A stretch of 64,000 bases of DNA from Flavisolibacter tropicus (GTDB lineage Bacteria; Bacteroidota; Bacteroidia; Chitinophagales; Chitinophagaceae). The stretch lies in assembly GCF_001644645.1 (NCBI RefSeq), contig NZ_CP011390.1, positions 806,001 through 870,000 on the forward strand, in the 5' to 3' direction. Shown one piece after another: positions 46,727 to 56,037 of the stretch (its first letter is position 1; each line of letters opens with the position of its first letter). The notes under the pieces are model-generated. The model had not been told where the DNA came from. It was given only the letters and a program-made list of their open reading frames with translations, and made no database searches. The translations under genes were made by a program, and so were the position numbers.

Positions 46727-48472
46727 ATGCAAACCTTTGACACGGTAAAAGCAGGTAGTCTAGAACAGGTCTCACTTAAGACAGAAAGCATTAGTGGCTC
46801 AGAGGCCGTATTAGATGCCTTTCTTCATGAAGGTGTAACAACCATTTTTGGATATCCTGGCGGGGCTATCATGCCCATTTATGACGCTTTGTATGACTAT
46901 CAGGATAAGCTGGAGCATATACTTGTACGACATGAGCAAGGGGCTATACATGCGGCTCAAGGATTTGCACGCACATCAGGAAAAACAGGTGTGGTGTTTG
47001 CTACTAGTGGTCCAGGTGCTACCAATTTAGTTACCGGATTAGCAGATGCTATGATTGATAGCACACCCCTAGTATGTATTACCGGACAAGTATTTGCTCA
47101 TTTATTAGGGACTGATGCCTTCCAGGAAACGGATATCATCAACATTACCACGCCCATTACCAAATGGAATTATCAAATAACAGACGCAACTGAAATTCCT
47201 ACCGTTTTAGCAAAAGCTTTCTTTATTGCCTGTAGTGGCAGACCAGGTCCTGTATTAATTGATATCTCTAAAAATGCCCAGCTTCAAAAGTTTGATTATA
47301 AAGGGTATCAAAAATGCGAGTTCATCCGCAGTTATCGTCCAAAACCATTTGTACGCCAGGAGTATGTAGAACAAGCTGCTGATTTAATTAATAAGGCCAA
47401 AAAACCGTTGGTTGTTTTTGGGCAAGGTGTTATACTGGGAAAAGCTGAAAAAGAGTTTCAAGACTTTATTGAAAAGGCTGGGTTACCTGCCGCTTGGACC
47501 ATTATGGGATTAAGCGCATTGCCTTCTGGTCATCCATTAAATGTAGGCATGTTGGGCATGCACGGCAACTATGCTCCCAATGTTTTAACCAATGAATGCG
47601 ATGTATTGATAGCCGTGGGAATGCGCTTTGATGATCGTGTTACCGGAAGATTAGATAAGTATGCCAAACAAGCCAAAATCATTCATTTAGATATTGACCC
47701 TGCTGAAATAGATAAGAACGTAAAGACAACTGTATCTGTTTGGGGAGATTGTAAAGAAACACTCCCTCTTTTGATCCAGTTGTTAAACCATAATCAACAT
47801 CCTGAATGGCTACAGACTTTTAAGGCATTAGAGCAAAAAGAAATTGATGCCTGCATTCAAAATGAATTACATCCAACAGGCGAACAAATGACGATGGGTG
47901 AAGTGATTGATGTTCTAAATGAATTAACTGAAGGCAAAGCAGTTATAGTAACCGATGTTGGTCAGCATCAAATGGTAGCCTGCCGCTATGCACAATTTAA
48001 TCAAAGTAAAAGCAACATTACTTCTGGTGGACTGGGTACAATGGGCTTTGCCCTTCCAGCCGCTATAGGTGCCAAGTTTGGAGCACCCAATCAAACAGTC
48101 ATTGCCATAATGGGTGATGGCGGAGTACAAATGACCATTCAGGAGTTAGGCACTATCATGCAGAGCCAGGTAGATGTAAAACTGCTTATTCTCAATAACC
48201 AATTCCTTGGCATGGTGCGTCAATGGCAAGAGTTATTTCACGGCAAGCGTTACTCCTTTGTAGATATTGAAAGTCCCGACTTTGTACAAGTAGCCAAGGG
48301 TTATGGAATACCAGGCCAGCGAGTAACAGCAAGGGAAAATTTAAAAGAAGCCCTTAAAGCAATGCTGGAATATAAAGGGGCCTATTTATTAGAAGTAATG
48401 GTTGGAAAAGAAAATAATGTTTTTCCAATGGTAGAAGCTGGCACCAGTGTATCTGAAATACGATTGAAATAG
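46727..48472 (+). CDS. ilvB: Acetolactate synthase large subunit
   Basis: This ThDP-dependent enzyme is the first common step for Val, Leu and Ile (acetolactate or acetohydroxybutyrate). Its 581 residues include the catalytic Glu in VRHEQGAIHAAQGFA, an FAD-binding middle domain, and the ThDP motif MGDGGVQMTIQELG...LNNQFLGM. It works with the small subunit that follows after 6 bp. Confidence 0.96.
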   Translation: MQTFDTVKAGSLEQVSLKTESISGSEAVLDAFLHEGVTTIFGYPGGAIMPIYDALYDYQDKLEHILVRHEQGAIHAAQGFARTSGKTGVVFATSGPGATNLVTGLADAMIDSTPLVCITGQVFAHLLGTDAFQETDIINITTPITKWNYQITDATEIPTVLAKAFFIACSGRPGPVLIDISKNAQLQKFDYKGYQKCEFIRSYRPKPFVRQEYVEQAADLINKAKKPLVVFGQGVILGKAEKEFQDFIEKAGLPAAWTIMGLSALPSGHPLNVGMLGMHGNYAPNVLTNECDVLIAVGMRFDDRVTGRLDKYAKQAKIIHLDIDPAEIDKNVKTTVSVWGDCKETLPLLIQLLNHNQHPEWLQTFKALEQKEIDACIQNELHPTGEQMTMGEVIDVLNELTEGKAVIVTDVGQHQMVACRYAQFNQSKSNITSGGLGTMGFALPAAIGAKFGAPNQTVIAIMGDGGVQMTIQELGTIMQSQVDVKLLILNNQFLGMVRQWQELFHGKRYSFVDIESPDFVQVAKGYGIPGQRVTARENLKEALKAMLEYKGAYLLEVMVGKENNVFPMVEAGTSVSEIRLK

Positions 48473-48478
48473 ACAACT

Positions 48479-49069
48479 ATGCAAAAACAAGAATTCACAA
48501 TAACAGTCTATACAGAAGACCAGATTGGTTTGTTGAACCGCATTGCTATCATCTTTTCTCGCCGTAAAGTGAGTATTGATAGTATCAACTCCTCCCCTTC
48601 TGAAATTAAAGGAATTTACCGCTTCACTATTGTCATACATGAAACAGAAGAGATGGTGATCAAGATATGTCGCCAGATCGAAAAGCAGGTAGATGTTTTA
48701 AAGACGTATTACAATACCAGTGATGAGATTGTATGGCAAGAATTAGCCTTATATAAAGTACCAACGGATGAAGTTGCGGAGAAGGTTCAAGTAGAGCGTT
48801 TGCTACGTGAAAATGGCGCACGTGCTGTAGTGATCCGTAAAGACTATACTGTATTTGAAACCACAGGCCACCGCGAGGAAACAGACGCCCTAATTAAGGT
48901 TTTAGAGCCTTATGGATTGATTGAATTTGTACGTAGTGCCCGTATAGCTATTATCAAAAACAGTAATGGCTTTCATGAAAAGCTTAAAGAGTTTGAACAG
49001 CTGGCACCGGGGCCTGAACTAGTAGAGAATGAGTATCTAAATAAACGAAACGAGGTCTTTGATTATTAG
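48479..49069 (+). CDS. ilvN: Acetolactate synthase small (regulatory) subunit
   Basis: The ACT domain at the N-terminus (TITVYTEDQIGLLNRIAIIFSRR, residues 5-75) binds valine for feedback inhibition. The ALS_ss_C domain (about 85-165) activates the large subunit. The 196 residues are longer than short IlvN types and closer to IlvH-type subunits. Confidence 0.94.
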   Translation: MQKQEFTITVYTEDQIGLLNRIAIIFSRRKVSIDSINSSPSEIKGIYRFTIVIHETEEMVIKICRQIEKQVDVLKTYYNTSDEIVWQELALYKVPTDEVAEKVQVERLLRENGARAVVIRKDYTVFETTGHREETDALIKVLEPYGLIEFVRSARIAIIKNSNGFHEKLKEFEQLAPGPELVENEYLNKRNEVFDY

Positions 49070-49084
49070 TTGACGGCTAATGGA

Positions 49085-49138
49085 TGACAGAGGGCAGTAT
49101 GTACTAAAACACTGTTAACTGTCATCAAACCTCTGTCA
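49085..49138 (+). repeat. Alternative hairpins upstream of ilvC
   Basis: TGACAGAGG (49085-49093) can pair with CCTCTGTCA (49130-49138). The overlapping GATGACAG (49083-49090) can pair with CTGTCATC (49119-49126). The two forms exclude each other. No T-tract follows, so it is not a simple terminator. Confidence 0.45.
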
Positions 49139-49186
49139 ACTTTCTTAAACTATATATTCTATTTAGTAACAAATAAACACACAACA

Positions 49187-50311
49187 ATGGCAAAATTAAA
49201 TTTTGGTGGTGTTGAAGAGAACGTAGTAACACGCGAAGAGTTTCCACTTGTAAAAGCACAAAAGGTTTTACAAAATGAAGTAGTAGCTATTATTGGCTAT
49301 GGCGTACAAGGTCCAGGACAGGCCTTAAACCAACGTGATAATGGTATTCATGTGATCGTTGGTCAAAGACGCAACTCAAAATCCTGGGATAAAGCCGTAC
49401 GCGATGGATTTGTTCCTGGTGAAACGCTTTTTGAAATTGAAGAAGCTTTAGAGCGCGGTACCATCATTTGCTACCTGTTGAGTGATGCAGCCCAGATACA
49501 ACTATGGCCAACTGTAAAGAAGCATTTAACACCTGGTAAGGCCCTTTACTTCTCTCACGGATTTGGTATCACTTACAATGACCAAACAGGCATAGTACCA
49601 CCTGCAGAAGTAGATGTTTTCTTGGTGGCTCCTAAAGGCTCAGGAACCTCACTACGCCGTATGTTCTTACAAGGACGTGGATTGAATAGCAGCTATGCTA
49701 TTTTCCAGGATGCTACTGGCCGTGCTTTTGAGCGTGTAATAGCATTAGGTATTGCAATTGGCAGTGGTTACCTGTTTGAAACCAACTTTAAAAAAGAAGT
49801 GTATAGCGACCTTACTGGTGAGCGCGGTACTTTAATGGGCGCTATTCAGGGATTATTTGCTGCCCAGTATGAAGTTTTACGTTCTAAAGGGCATACCCCT
49901 TCTGAAGCTTTTAATGAAACAGTAGAAGAGCTCACACAATCATTAATGCCATTGGTAGCAGAGAACGGAATGGATTGGATGTATGCTAATTGTTCTACAA
50001 CAGCGCAACGTGGTGCACTGGATTGGTGGAAGAAGTTCCGTGATGCTACTCTTCCAGTTTTCAATGACCTTTATGAAAGTGTAGCTACTGGCAAAGAAGC
50101 TGCCAAATCCATTGAAAGCAATAGTAAGCCAGACTACCGTGAAAAGCTGGAAGCAGAATTAAAAGAACTGCGCGAAAGTGAACTATGGCAAGCCGGTAAA
50201 ACAGTTAGAAGCCTACGTCCGGAAAATCAGGATCCTGCTGCTAAATCCGAAAATAAGTTGCACAAATCAACAGCAAAACAGAAGTTCTCTTCAACACTGT
50301 ATCATGACTAG
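49187..50311 (+). CDS. ilvC: Ketol-acid reductoisomerase (NADP+)
   Basis: It isomerises and reduces acetolactate. Motifs are IIGYGVQGPGQALNQRD (nucleotide loop), VAPKGSGTSLRR, and the knotted C-terminal domain ending near EVEELTQSLMPLVAENGMDWMYANCSTTAQRGALDWW-type segments. The 374-residue ORF carries a tail of about 27 residues past ENQD compared with the usual length of about 347. This tail is Lys/Ser-rich and its DNA overlaps the next gene start by 8 bp. ilvC is preceded by a 117-bp gap, longer than the others in the operon. Confidence 0.94.
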   Translation: MAKLNFGGVEENVVTREEFPLVKAQKVLQNEVVAIIGYGVQGPGQALNQRDNGIHVIVGQRRNSKSWDKAVRDGFVPGETLFEIEEALERGTIICYLLSDAAQIQLWPTVKKHLTPGKALYFSHGFGITYNDQTGIVPPAEVDVFLVAPKGSGTSLRRMFLQGRGLNSSYAIFQDATGRAFERVIALGIAIGSGYLFETNFKKEVYSDLTGERGTLMGAIQGLFAAQYEVLRSKGHTPSEAFNETVEELTQSLMPLVAENGMDWMYANCSTTAQRGALDWWKKFRDATLPVFNDLYESVATGKEAAKSIESNSKPDYREKLEAELKELRESELWQAGKTVRSLRPENQDPAAKSENKLHKSTAKQKFSSTLYHD

Positions 50312-51560
50312 TGCCAATAGCCATAGTATCCATTTTGATTATAAGACTGCACAAGAGCGATTGAAGCCAGTGGTACAGCGTACGCCACTGGTCTTCAGTC
50401 ATAGCTTATCTCGCAGATATCAATGCCAGGTATATCTGAAACGTGAAGACCTACAGGTAGTACGTTCCTACAAAATACGTGGCGCTTATAACATGATCAG
50501 CAGCTTACCTGCTGAATTATTACAACAGGGTGTTGTGTGTGCCAGTGCTGGTAATCATGCACAAGGTGTTGCCTATAGCTGTAAAAAGCTTGGAGTAAAA
50601 GGTGTCATCTTTATGCCGGTAATTACACCACAACAAAAAGTCCAGCAAACCAAGTTCTTTGGTGAGAGCTATGTTGATATCAAACTAACCGGAGACACCT
50701 TTGATGATTGCGCAGAAGCAGCTAAACAATTTGCCAGCCTCAATGGCATGACCTTTATCCCACCTTTTGATGCACCTAAAGTAATTGAAGGGCAAGCAAC
50801 GGTTGGAGTAGAAATACTGGAAGATCTGCCAACACCAGACTACTTATTTGTTCCCATTGGCGGTGGTGGATTATGTGCTGGTGTAGGTTCTTATGTTAAG
50901 ACCATTTCTCCTAAAACCAAATTGGTTGGTGTAGAGCCCAAAGGCGCACCCTCTATGAAAGCGGCAATAGAAGCCGGTCATCCAATTACATTGACCAATA
51001 TTGATCGTTTTGTTGATGGTGCAGCTGTAAAGCGTGTTGGCGACCTTACCTTCTCCCTTTGTAAAACATTCTTGGATGAGATGCACGTAGTTGCCGAAGG
51101 CAAAGTTTGCTCCACCATTCTAAAACTCTATAATGAAGAAGCACTGGTTGTAGAGCCTGCCGGTGCCTTATCTATAGCAGCGTTGGATGATTATGCAGCC
51201 GAAATTAAAGGCAAGAAGGTTGTATGTGTGGTCAGTGGCAGTAACAACGATATTGATCGTATGCAGGAGATCAAAGAACGTTCCCTGCAATATGAAGGCT
51301 TAAAGCATTATTTCCTGATCCGTTTTGCACAGCGGCCAGGCGCATTAAAAGAGTTTGTAAACCATGTACTAGGGCCCACTGATGATATCACACGCTTTGA
51401 ATATGTACAGAAGCATAACAAAGAAACAGGGCCGGCCTTAGTGGGTATAGAGTTGCAATCCAGGGAAGATTATACATTGTTGATTACCAAACTCAAGAAG
51501 TTTCAGATCAATTACACTGAGTTGAACAATCATGATAATTTGTTTGGCTACATTGTTTAA
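50304..51560 (+). CDS. ilvA: Threonine dehydratase (biosynthetic)
   Basis: This PLP enzyme makes 2-oxobutanoate for isoleucine. From the ATG at 50304 it has 418 residues. Motifs are the PLP Lys in VRSYKIRGAYNM, SAGNHAQGVAYSC, the glycine loop GGGGLCAGV, and a C-terminal ACT-like domain (about 335-418) from FLIRFAQRPGALKEFV. The ORF is open further upstream to 50178, inside ilvC, but the family N-terminus and the ATGACTAG overlap with the ilvC stop favour 50304. It ends the operon. Confidence 0.93.
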   Translation: MTSANSHSIHFDYKTAQERLKPVVQRTPLVFSHSLSRRYQCQVYLKREDLQVVRSYKIRGAYNMISSLPAELLQQGVVCASAGNHAQGVAYSCKKLGVKGVIFMPVITPQQKVQQTKFFGESYVDIKLTGDTFDDCAEAAKQFASLNGMTFIPPFDAPKVIEGQATVGVEILEDLPTPDYLFVPIGGGGLCAGVGSYVKTISPKTKLVGVEPKGAPSMKAAIEAGHPITLTNIDRFVDGAAVKRVGDLTFSLCKTFLDEMHVVAEGKVCSTILKLYNEEALVVEPAGALSIAALDDYAAEIKGKKVVCVVSGSNNDIDRMQEIKERSLQYEGLKHYFLIRFAQRPGALKEFVNHVLGPTDDITRFEYVQKHNKETGPALVGIELQSREDYTLLITKLKKFQINYTELNNHDNLFGYIV

Positions 51561-51743
51561 AGTGCCAAATCCCTAAAGGCATAAAATATTTTATTTATTT
51601 GTGCTTGGATTGTAAAAAAACACTTAAAATTGTTCTACGATTAGAGCGGACGTAAACGCTTGCTTGCTACTTGAACCAATACCAACTCGTATCACTGATC
51701 GCTAATATTATTTTTCGATTGCTTGCTATTGTTTTTAAGAACT

Positions 51744-51787
51744 GAAAGCCATTATAAATTGTTAACAAACGAGCTATAATGGCTTTC
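51744..51787. repeat. Strong hairpin between ilvA and the helical paralogue
   Basis: A perfect 13-bp inverted repeat GAAAGCCATTATA/TATAATGGCTTTC, extended one base pair each side (51743-51788), with an 18-nt loop. There is no T-tract on either strand. The 296-bp gap holds nothing else clear. Confidence 0.5.
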
Positions 51788-51856
51788 ATTACATTAAAAC
51801 AAACTAATTTACTCTAAGCCCTTTGATATTGTTTTCTTTCATGGCTTAACTAATTT

Positions 51857-53431
51857 ATGTCCAATCGGTCTACAGATATATTGTTCCAATTGATACGTTC
51901 TCTGGAAAAAGCAGAGAAACGGCATTTTAAACTATACATCAACCGTAACTCCTCTAACGAAAATCTTAAGATTGTTCAGCTTTTTGATGCTTTAGATAAG
52001 GCAAAGGAATATGATGAGAAACTGATCTTAAGAAAAGTAACAGATATTCAAAAAGCACAGCTGTCTAATTTAAAAGCACACCTCTATAAACAGATATTGG
52101 CCAGCCTGCGTTTATTAAAGAGCGCCGATAGTTTGGATCTGCAGTTAAATGAACAATTTGACTATGCCCATATCCTTTATAAAAAAGGACTTTTTCTGCA
52201 GAGTCTTAAAATATTGGAAAAAGTCAAAGCGCTGGCGAACGCTAATCAGAAATATAGCTTTTTACCTCAGATCATTAACCTGGAAAAGCGCATTGAAGCC
52301 TTGCATATTACTCGTAGTATGGAAGACAGAGCTGAAAGCTTGTCAATGGAGGCAATTGAGGTTAGTAAGCATATAGATATGGTGGCTCGCTTGTCTAATT
52401 TATCGCTGCTGTTGTATAGCTGGTATATCAAAAACGGACATGCAAGAAACGAGCAGGATGAAGATAAGCTGAAGGAGTTTCTCAAGACCCAGCTACCTGA
52501 TGATGCATGGGAACAAACAGGATTTTATGAACGCATGTACCTCTATCAAAGCTATGCTTGGTACGCTTTTATACGTCGCGACTTTTTAATGTATTACCGG
52601 TATTCACAGAAGTGGATCAACCTGTTTCATGAAAATCCATTAATGAAGCGTGTAGAAACGGGACATTACATTAAAGGCCTGCATAATCTGCTAAATGCGC
52701 ATTTTGATATCAGGAACTATAAGAAGTTCCAGGAAACGCTTTTAGAATTAGAGGCGTTTTCAAAAACAGATCGCGTACAGGAGAATGAGAACTTTCGCAT
52801 ACATTCATTTATATACATATCGCAGGCCAAAATGAACCAGCATTTCATGACAGGGTCTTTTGAACAGAGTATGAGCTTAGTGAAAGAGATAGAAGATCGC
52901 TTAAAGGATTATGAGATGTTCATAGACAATCATCGTGTGCTGGTATTGAATTACAAAATCGCTACACTCTATTTTGGAAATAATGATTTTGAGAAAAGTA
53001 TCGATTATCTCCATAAAATCATTCACCAGTCTACCGATTTGCGCTACGACTTGCAGTGCTATGCTCGACTTCTGCACTTACTAGCACATTTTGAATTAGG
53101 TAATCACGATCTGATTGAGCACCTGGCTAAGTCAGTGTACCGGTATATGGCTAAAATGAAGAATACAACCGCATTAGAAAGGGAAATGTTTAAGTTCCTG
53201 CGTCAAGCTATGAACTTATCCAGGTATCAATTAAAAGAAGAAATGGTTTCTTTCCTGGAACGTATTAAGGTCTTAGAAAAGAACCGGTTTGAAAATCGCT
53301 CTTTTGCCTATCTCGATGTAGTCTCTTGGATTGAAAGCAAGATTCAGAACCGCAAGATGAGTGAGATTGTACAGGAGAAGTATAAGAAGGGATTGCAGAA
53401 AAAACAATTAACACCCATCAGTGGATTGTAA
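51857..53431 (+). CDS. Hypothetical helical repeat protein (paralogue of 37833-39410)
   Basis: This 524-residue protein begins MSNRSTDILFQLIRSLEKAE and is all-helical. It matches its paralogue along its whole length, for example FKLYINRNSSNENLKIVQLF against FKLYMKRNSSNEDLKVIQLF, and the shared ends AYLDVVSWIESKI and AYLDIISWLESKI. It has no signal peptide. I do not know its function. The two copies sit outside the ends of the leucine/isoleucine operon and face away from it. A strong terminator follows. Confidence 0.82.
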   Translation: MSNRSTDILFQLIRSLEKAEKRHFKLYINRNSSNENLKIVQLFDALDKAKEYDEKLILRKVTDIQKAQLSNLKAHLYKQILASLRLLKSADSLDLQLNEQFDYAHILYKKGLFLQSLKILEKVKALANANQKYSFLPQIINLEKRIEALHITRSMEDRAESLSMEAIEVSKHIDMVARLSNLSLLLYSWYIKNGHARNEQDEDKLKEFLKTQLPDDAWEQTGFYERMYLYQSYAWYAFIRRDFLMYYRYSQKWINLFHENPLMKRVETGHYIKGLHNLLNAHFDIRNYKKFQETLLELEAFSKTDRVQENENFRIHSFIYISQAKMNQHFMTGSFEQSMSLVKEIEDRLKDYEMFIDNHRVLVLNYKIATLYFGNNDFEKSIDYLHKIIHQSTDLRYDLQCYARLLHLLAHFELGNHDLIEHLAKSVYRYMAKMKNTTALEREMFKFLRQAMNLSRYQLKEEMVSFLERIKVLEKNRFENRSFAYLDVVSWIESKIQNRKMSEIVQEKYKKGLQKKQLTPISGL

Positions 53432-53544
53432 AGGCACTACTTAGTGCCTCCTATTGTTTTTAATGTTTGGCAAAATTAGGCGACTCTAAGTCTTGCAATA
53501 ATGCCAACTTTGTCGTATCAATTTCTTACTCGTTTAATTAAAGG

Positions 53545-53585
53545 AAAAAAGAAGCACTGTATCTACAGAGCTTCTTTTTTTATTT
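53545..53585 (+). terminator. Terminator after the helical paralogue
   Basis: The stem AAAAAAGAAGC-a-CTGTA / TACAG-a-GCTTCTTTTTT ends in a run of seven T and TATTT. The symmetric A- and T-runs make it bidirectional. Confidence 0.9.
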
Positions 53586-53741
53586 GGGTGTTTCAATAAT
53601 TCAGTCGTTGTTTAAGTTCTTAAATAAACACTCTAATCTCTATCTCCTTAACTATTGCTAAATACAACTACTACTTAAAATGCCTCACGTTTGTCGTTTC
53701 ACGTTTCACGTCAGTGAAAACCCTGTTTATGATTAATGCTT
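53586..53741. other. Intergenic region with ACGTGAAAC-type repeat
   Basis: The 310-bp gap (53432-53741) contains the terminator above and the repeat at 53684-53713 and otherwise AT-rich sequence without a gene. Confidence 0.6.
53684..53713. repeat. Inverted copy of the ACGTGA repeat
   Basis: CTCACGTTTGTCGTTTCACG and the following CACG words read as GTGAAACGTGAAACGACAAACG on the minus strand, the same class as the stretch at 13819-13847. Confidence 0.5.
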
Positions 53742-54863
53742 TTACTTGCCATCAATCCATTTTATACAAACAGGATTTGGCACTTCAATACGTTTACCTG
53801 TATCGGTCAATAGCCCAGTTTCGGGGTTGATGCTAAAGATCACAACGTTGTTTGTATCCTGGTTAGCTACCAGCAACAACTTACCTGTAGGGTCAAAGTT
53901 GAAGTTACGTGGCGCTTTACCCATAGTAGATTGTTCCCCAACTAATGTCAACTTACCATCTTTTTGGTTAATGCTGAAGATAGCAATGGTATTTGTTGGG
54001 TTTCTGTTAGACGCATACAGGAATTTTCCGTTGGGAGAAACATGAATATCAGCACTGGTAGCGGCACCCTTAAAATCGGCTGGTAAGAGCGAAATAACCT
54101 GTTGCTCTTTCATTGTTCCTTTATCATAAGAAAAAACTGTTACCGTACCAGAAAGCTCTTGTACCAAATAGGCCCAATTACCTGATGGATGAAATTCCAA
54201 ATGGCGTGGCCCTGATCCATCTGCAACCTTTACATGTTGCTTCTTGGGAGAAAGAGTGCCGGCCTTATGGTTAAATGTATATTCCACCACTTGATCGATT
54301 CCAAGGTCTGGAACAAAAAGATACTTGTTGTCAGGTGAAAGAACAGTAGCGTGTACGTGCGGACTAGCCTGGCGCTCTTTATTGGCGCCGTGGCCCTGGT
54401 GTTGCATATTGGTTGAAGGGTTTCCTACTCCGCCGTCTGGAGCAATTGGCATTACAGCTAGGTTGCCCGTACTATAATTACCTACAAAAACCCAGTTATT
54501 CTTTTTATCAACCGCTATATAACAGGGATGGTCACCCATTGAAGGTAACTGGTTAATTAGGGATAGCTTCTTGGTGGATTTGTTATAGGAATAAGCACTC
54601 ACCTTGCCACCACCTTTGTCATTTCCATCTTCATTTACAGCATAAACATAGCGTTCATTGGGAGCTACAGCCAGGTAAGAAGGGTTAGATGATTTAACTG
54701 AATCTCTTAAAACGGCCTCTCCTGAGCCGCTATTAAAGTCATATTGATAGATCCCATAGCTCCTTCCACTTGTATAGGTACCAATTAAAAGAGTACTCTG
54801 CGCCTGTGCCTGACTGGCTAGACTTGCCAGCACATAGCCTGTAGCAATCAAATGCTTAGTCAT
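53742..54863 (-). CDS. Lactonase family protein (6-phosphogluconolactonase-like)
   Basis: This 373-residue, seven-bladed propeller has a signal peptide (MTKHLIATGYVLASLASQAQAQ). Motifs are LIGTYTSGRSYGIYQYDF, GNYSTGNLAVMPI, HATVLSPDNKYLFVPDLGID, GPRHLEFHPSGNWAYLVQEL and APRNFNFDPTGKLLLVANQ, which fit the YbhE/lactonase family. The cytoplasmic E. coli relative hydrolyses 6-phosphogluconolactone; the exported form here may act on another lactone. No pentose-phosphate genes are adjacent. Confidence 0.88.
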   Translation of the reverse strand: MTKHLIATGYVLASLASQAQAQSTLLIGTYTSGRSYGIYQYDFNSGSGEAVLRDSVKSSNPSYLAVAPNERYVYAVNEDGNDKGGGKVSAYSYNKSTKKLSLINQLPSMGDHPCYIAVDKKNNWVFVGNYSTGNLAVMPIAPDGGVGNPSTNMQHQGHGANKERQASPHVHATVLSPDNKYLFVPDLGIDQVVEYTFNHKAGTLSPKKQHVKVADGSGPRHLEFHPSGNWAYLVQELSGTVTVFSYDKGTMKEQQVISLLPADFKGAATSADIHVSPNGKFLYASNRNPTNTIAIFSINQKDGKLTLVGEQSTMGKAPRNFNFDPTGKLLLVANQDTNNVVIFSINPETGLLTDTGKRIEVPNPVCIKWIDGK

Positions 54864-54969
54864 TATACGAATACGATTGAATAAATGAAATTAAGAAGTG
54901 TAAAGTTAAGGTTGCACCATTGAAGCTATACAAATAAAGAAGAAACTAACCAGGAAGTTTGGTTAATCG

Positions 54970-55236
54970 TTATTTTGCAATTGCCTCAATAGCATGCGCT
55001 ATCGCTTTTAATAACTCCAGATTGAGTTCTTTATTGCTTTTGATATCGGCCGTTTCAATTATAGCCCTGTAATTCCTTTCCTCATCAGGTTCAAAATAAA
55101 CAGGTTGTCCGTTAACGTCAACTACAAACTTGTGCGTGTAACCGTGTTGTAAAAGCCGCGAAGAAAAGAAATAGCTTTCACCTTTGAAAGAAACCGGAAG
55201 ATCGAAAGTCCCATTCATAACTGTTTTGGTAACCAT
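54970..55236 (-). CDS. Small hypothetical protein
   Basis: I do not recognise this 88-residue protein. It has a beta-rich start (FDLPVSFKGESYFFSSRLLQ) and a helical end (LLKAIAHAIEAIAK), with no signal. It reads as a normal coding sequence, with an apparent relative in the neighbouring 78-residue protein in the style of its C-terminal helix. Confidence 0.65.
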   Translation of the reverse strand: MVTKTVMNGTFDLPVSFKGESYFFSSRLLQHGYTHKFVVDVNGQPVYFEPDEERNYRAIIETADIKSNKELNLELLKAIAHAIEAIAK

Positions 55237-55302
55237 TGTAATAAACTTGGTTAAGGTGTTTTTTACGCTTTAAAAAACTGAACTAAAAAGAACAGTAAAG
55301 AA

Positions 55303-55334
55303 TTTGCAGAAACAAAGCCTTAGGTGTAGCTTGG
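55303..55334 (+). promoter_or_regulatory. Promoter of small-RNA candidate, copy 2
   Basis: TTTG (55303-55306), exactly 20 bases, then TAGCTTGG (55327-55334). This is a good Bacteroidetes -33/-7 pair. The spacer length equals that of copy 1. Confidence 0.65.
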
Positions 55335-55338
55335 TTTC

Positions 55339-55397
55339 CAGTTTTCATAGGGTACGGATTAAAACGGGCTGAAGTTTCCACTTCGGCCTTTTTATTT
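55339..55397 (+). ncRNA. Candidate small RNA, copy 2
   Basis: The 5' block is identical to copy 1 over 26 nt. The hairpin is GGCTGAAGT/ACTTCGGCC (55367-55388) with loop TTCC and tail TTTTTATTT. Compared with copy 1 most stem positions change on both arms together, and one pair becomes G-T. It lies in the 177-bp gap between two minus-strand small genes. Confidence 0.65.
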
Positions 55398-55413
55398 GTA
55401 CAATGACCTAGAA

Positions 55414-55650
55414 TTAATCAATCAGAAAAGCTTTCACGAGATTTTCAATCTTATTGATGGCCTGTTCCATTAATTGTATATTAATAGCCTCTTCTGTTTC
55501 CCAACCACCTGCTATTTTCTTAAGGAAAAAAGGACTAACAGCTGAGTCGTTTGCTAAGCTTCGCATGGGGGTAAAATGAAAGCCGCCCTTCCCTTTATGC
55601 ACTTCGTACACGGTGGGGTTACCATTGGTAAATAATACGACCCAATCCAT
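55414..55650 (-). CDS. Small hypothetical protein
   Basis: I do not recognise this 78-residue protein. It starts MDWVVLFTNGNPTVYEVHKG and ends in an amphipathic helix (AINKIENLVKAFLID). It is soluble, with no signal. The stop at 55414 lies 16 bp beyond the end of the small RNA on the other strand. Confidence 0.6.
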   Translation of the reverse strand: MDWVVLFTNGNPTVYEVHKGKGGFHFTPMRSLANDSAVSPFFLKKIAGGWETEEAINIQLMEQAINKIENLVKAFLID

Positions 55651-56037
55651 GATTTAAAGTTATTATTTATATCCTTAGCATATAAATATATTTATATATG
55701 ATAATATGTCTTCAACCAGCTTTCCAAAGAAGCTCAGCTATTTTTTCATTGATATATAATGACTTATAGATGCACGTCTATAATTGCCCATTTTTATAAT
55801 TCAGTACAAGTACTGATGGCAGAGCTAGTCACTCTAACAGGCACAACTATATGTAATATGGCTATATCACCTAAAGATTGATTGAATTGTAAGGCTTAAA
55901 AGGTAAGAGAGAAGCGAAAGCAATCTAAATTAAATTACCGGGCATTGTGTTGCTAAAATCTTCATCATAAAAAAAGCCCTGAATAATTCAGGGCTTTTCA
56001 ATTCGTTTGGTGGGGCGTTAAAGTGGTGCGTACTTTT
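55651..56037. other. Intergenic region with a terminator
   Basis: These 387 bp hold AT-rich sequence with no gene. The only clear element is the terminator hairpin at 55972-55998. Confidence 0.6.
55972..55998. terminator. Strong terminator hairpin
   Basis: A perfect 12-bp stem AAAAGCCCTGAA/TTCAGGGCTTTT with loop TAA. A- and T-runs at both ends suggest action in both directions, including after the small membrane gene at 56038-56253 on the minus strand. Confidence 0.85.

Noticed and set aside
50178..50303. Upstream start for ilvA inside ilvC
   Set aside because: It would add 42 residues of out-of-frame ilvC sequence. The Met at 50304 matches the family start and overlaps the ilvC stop.
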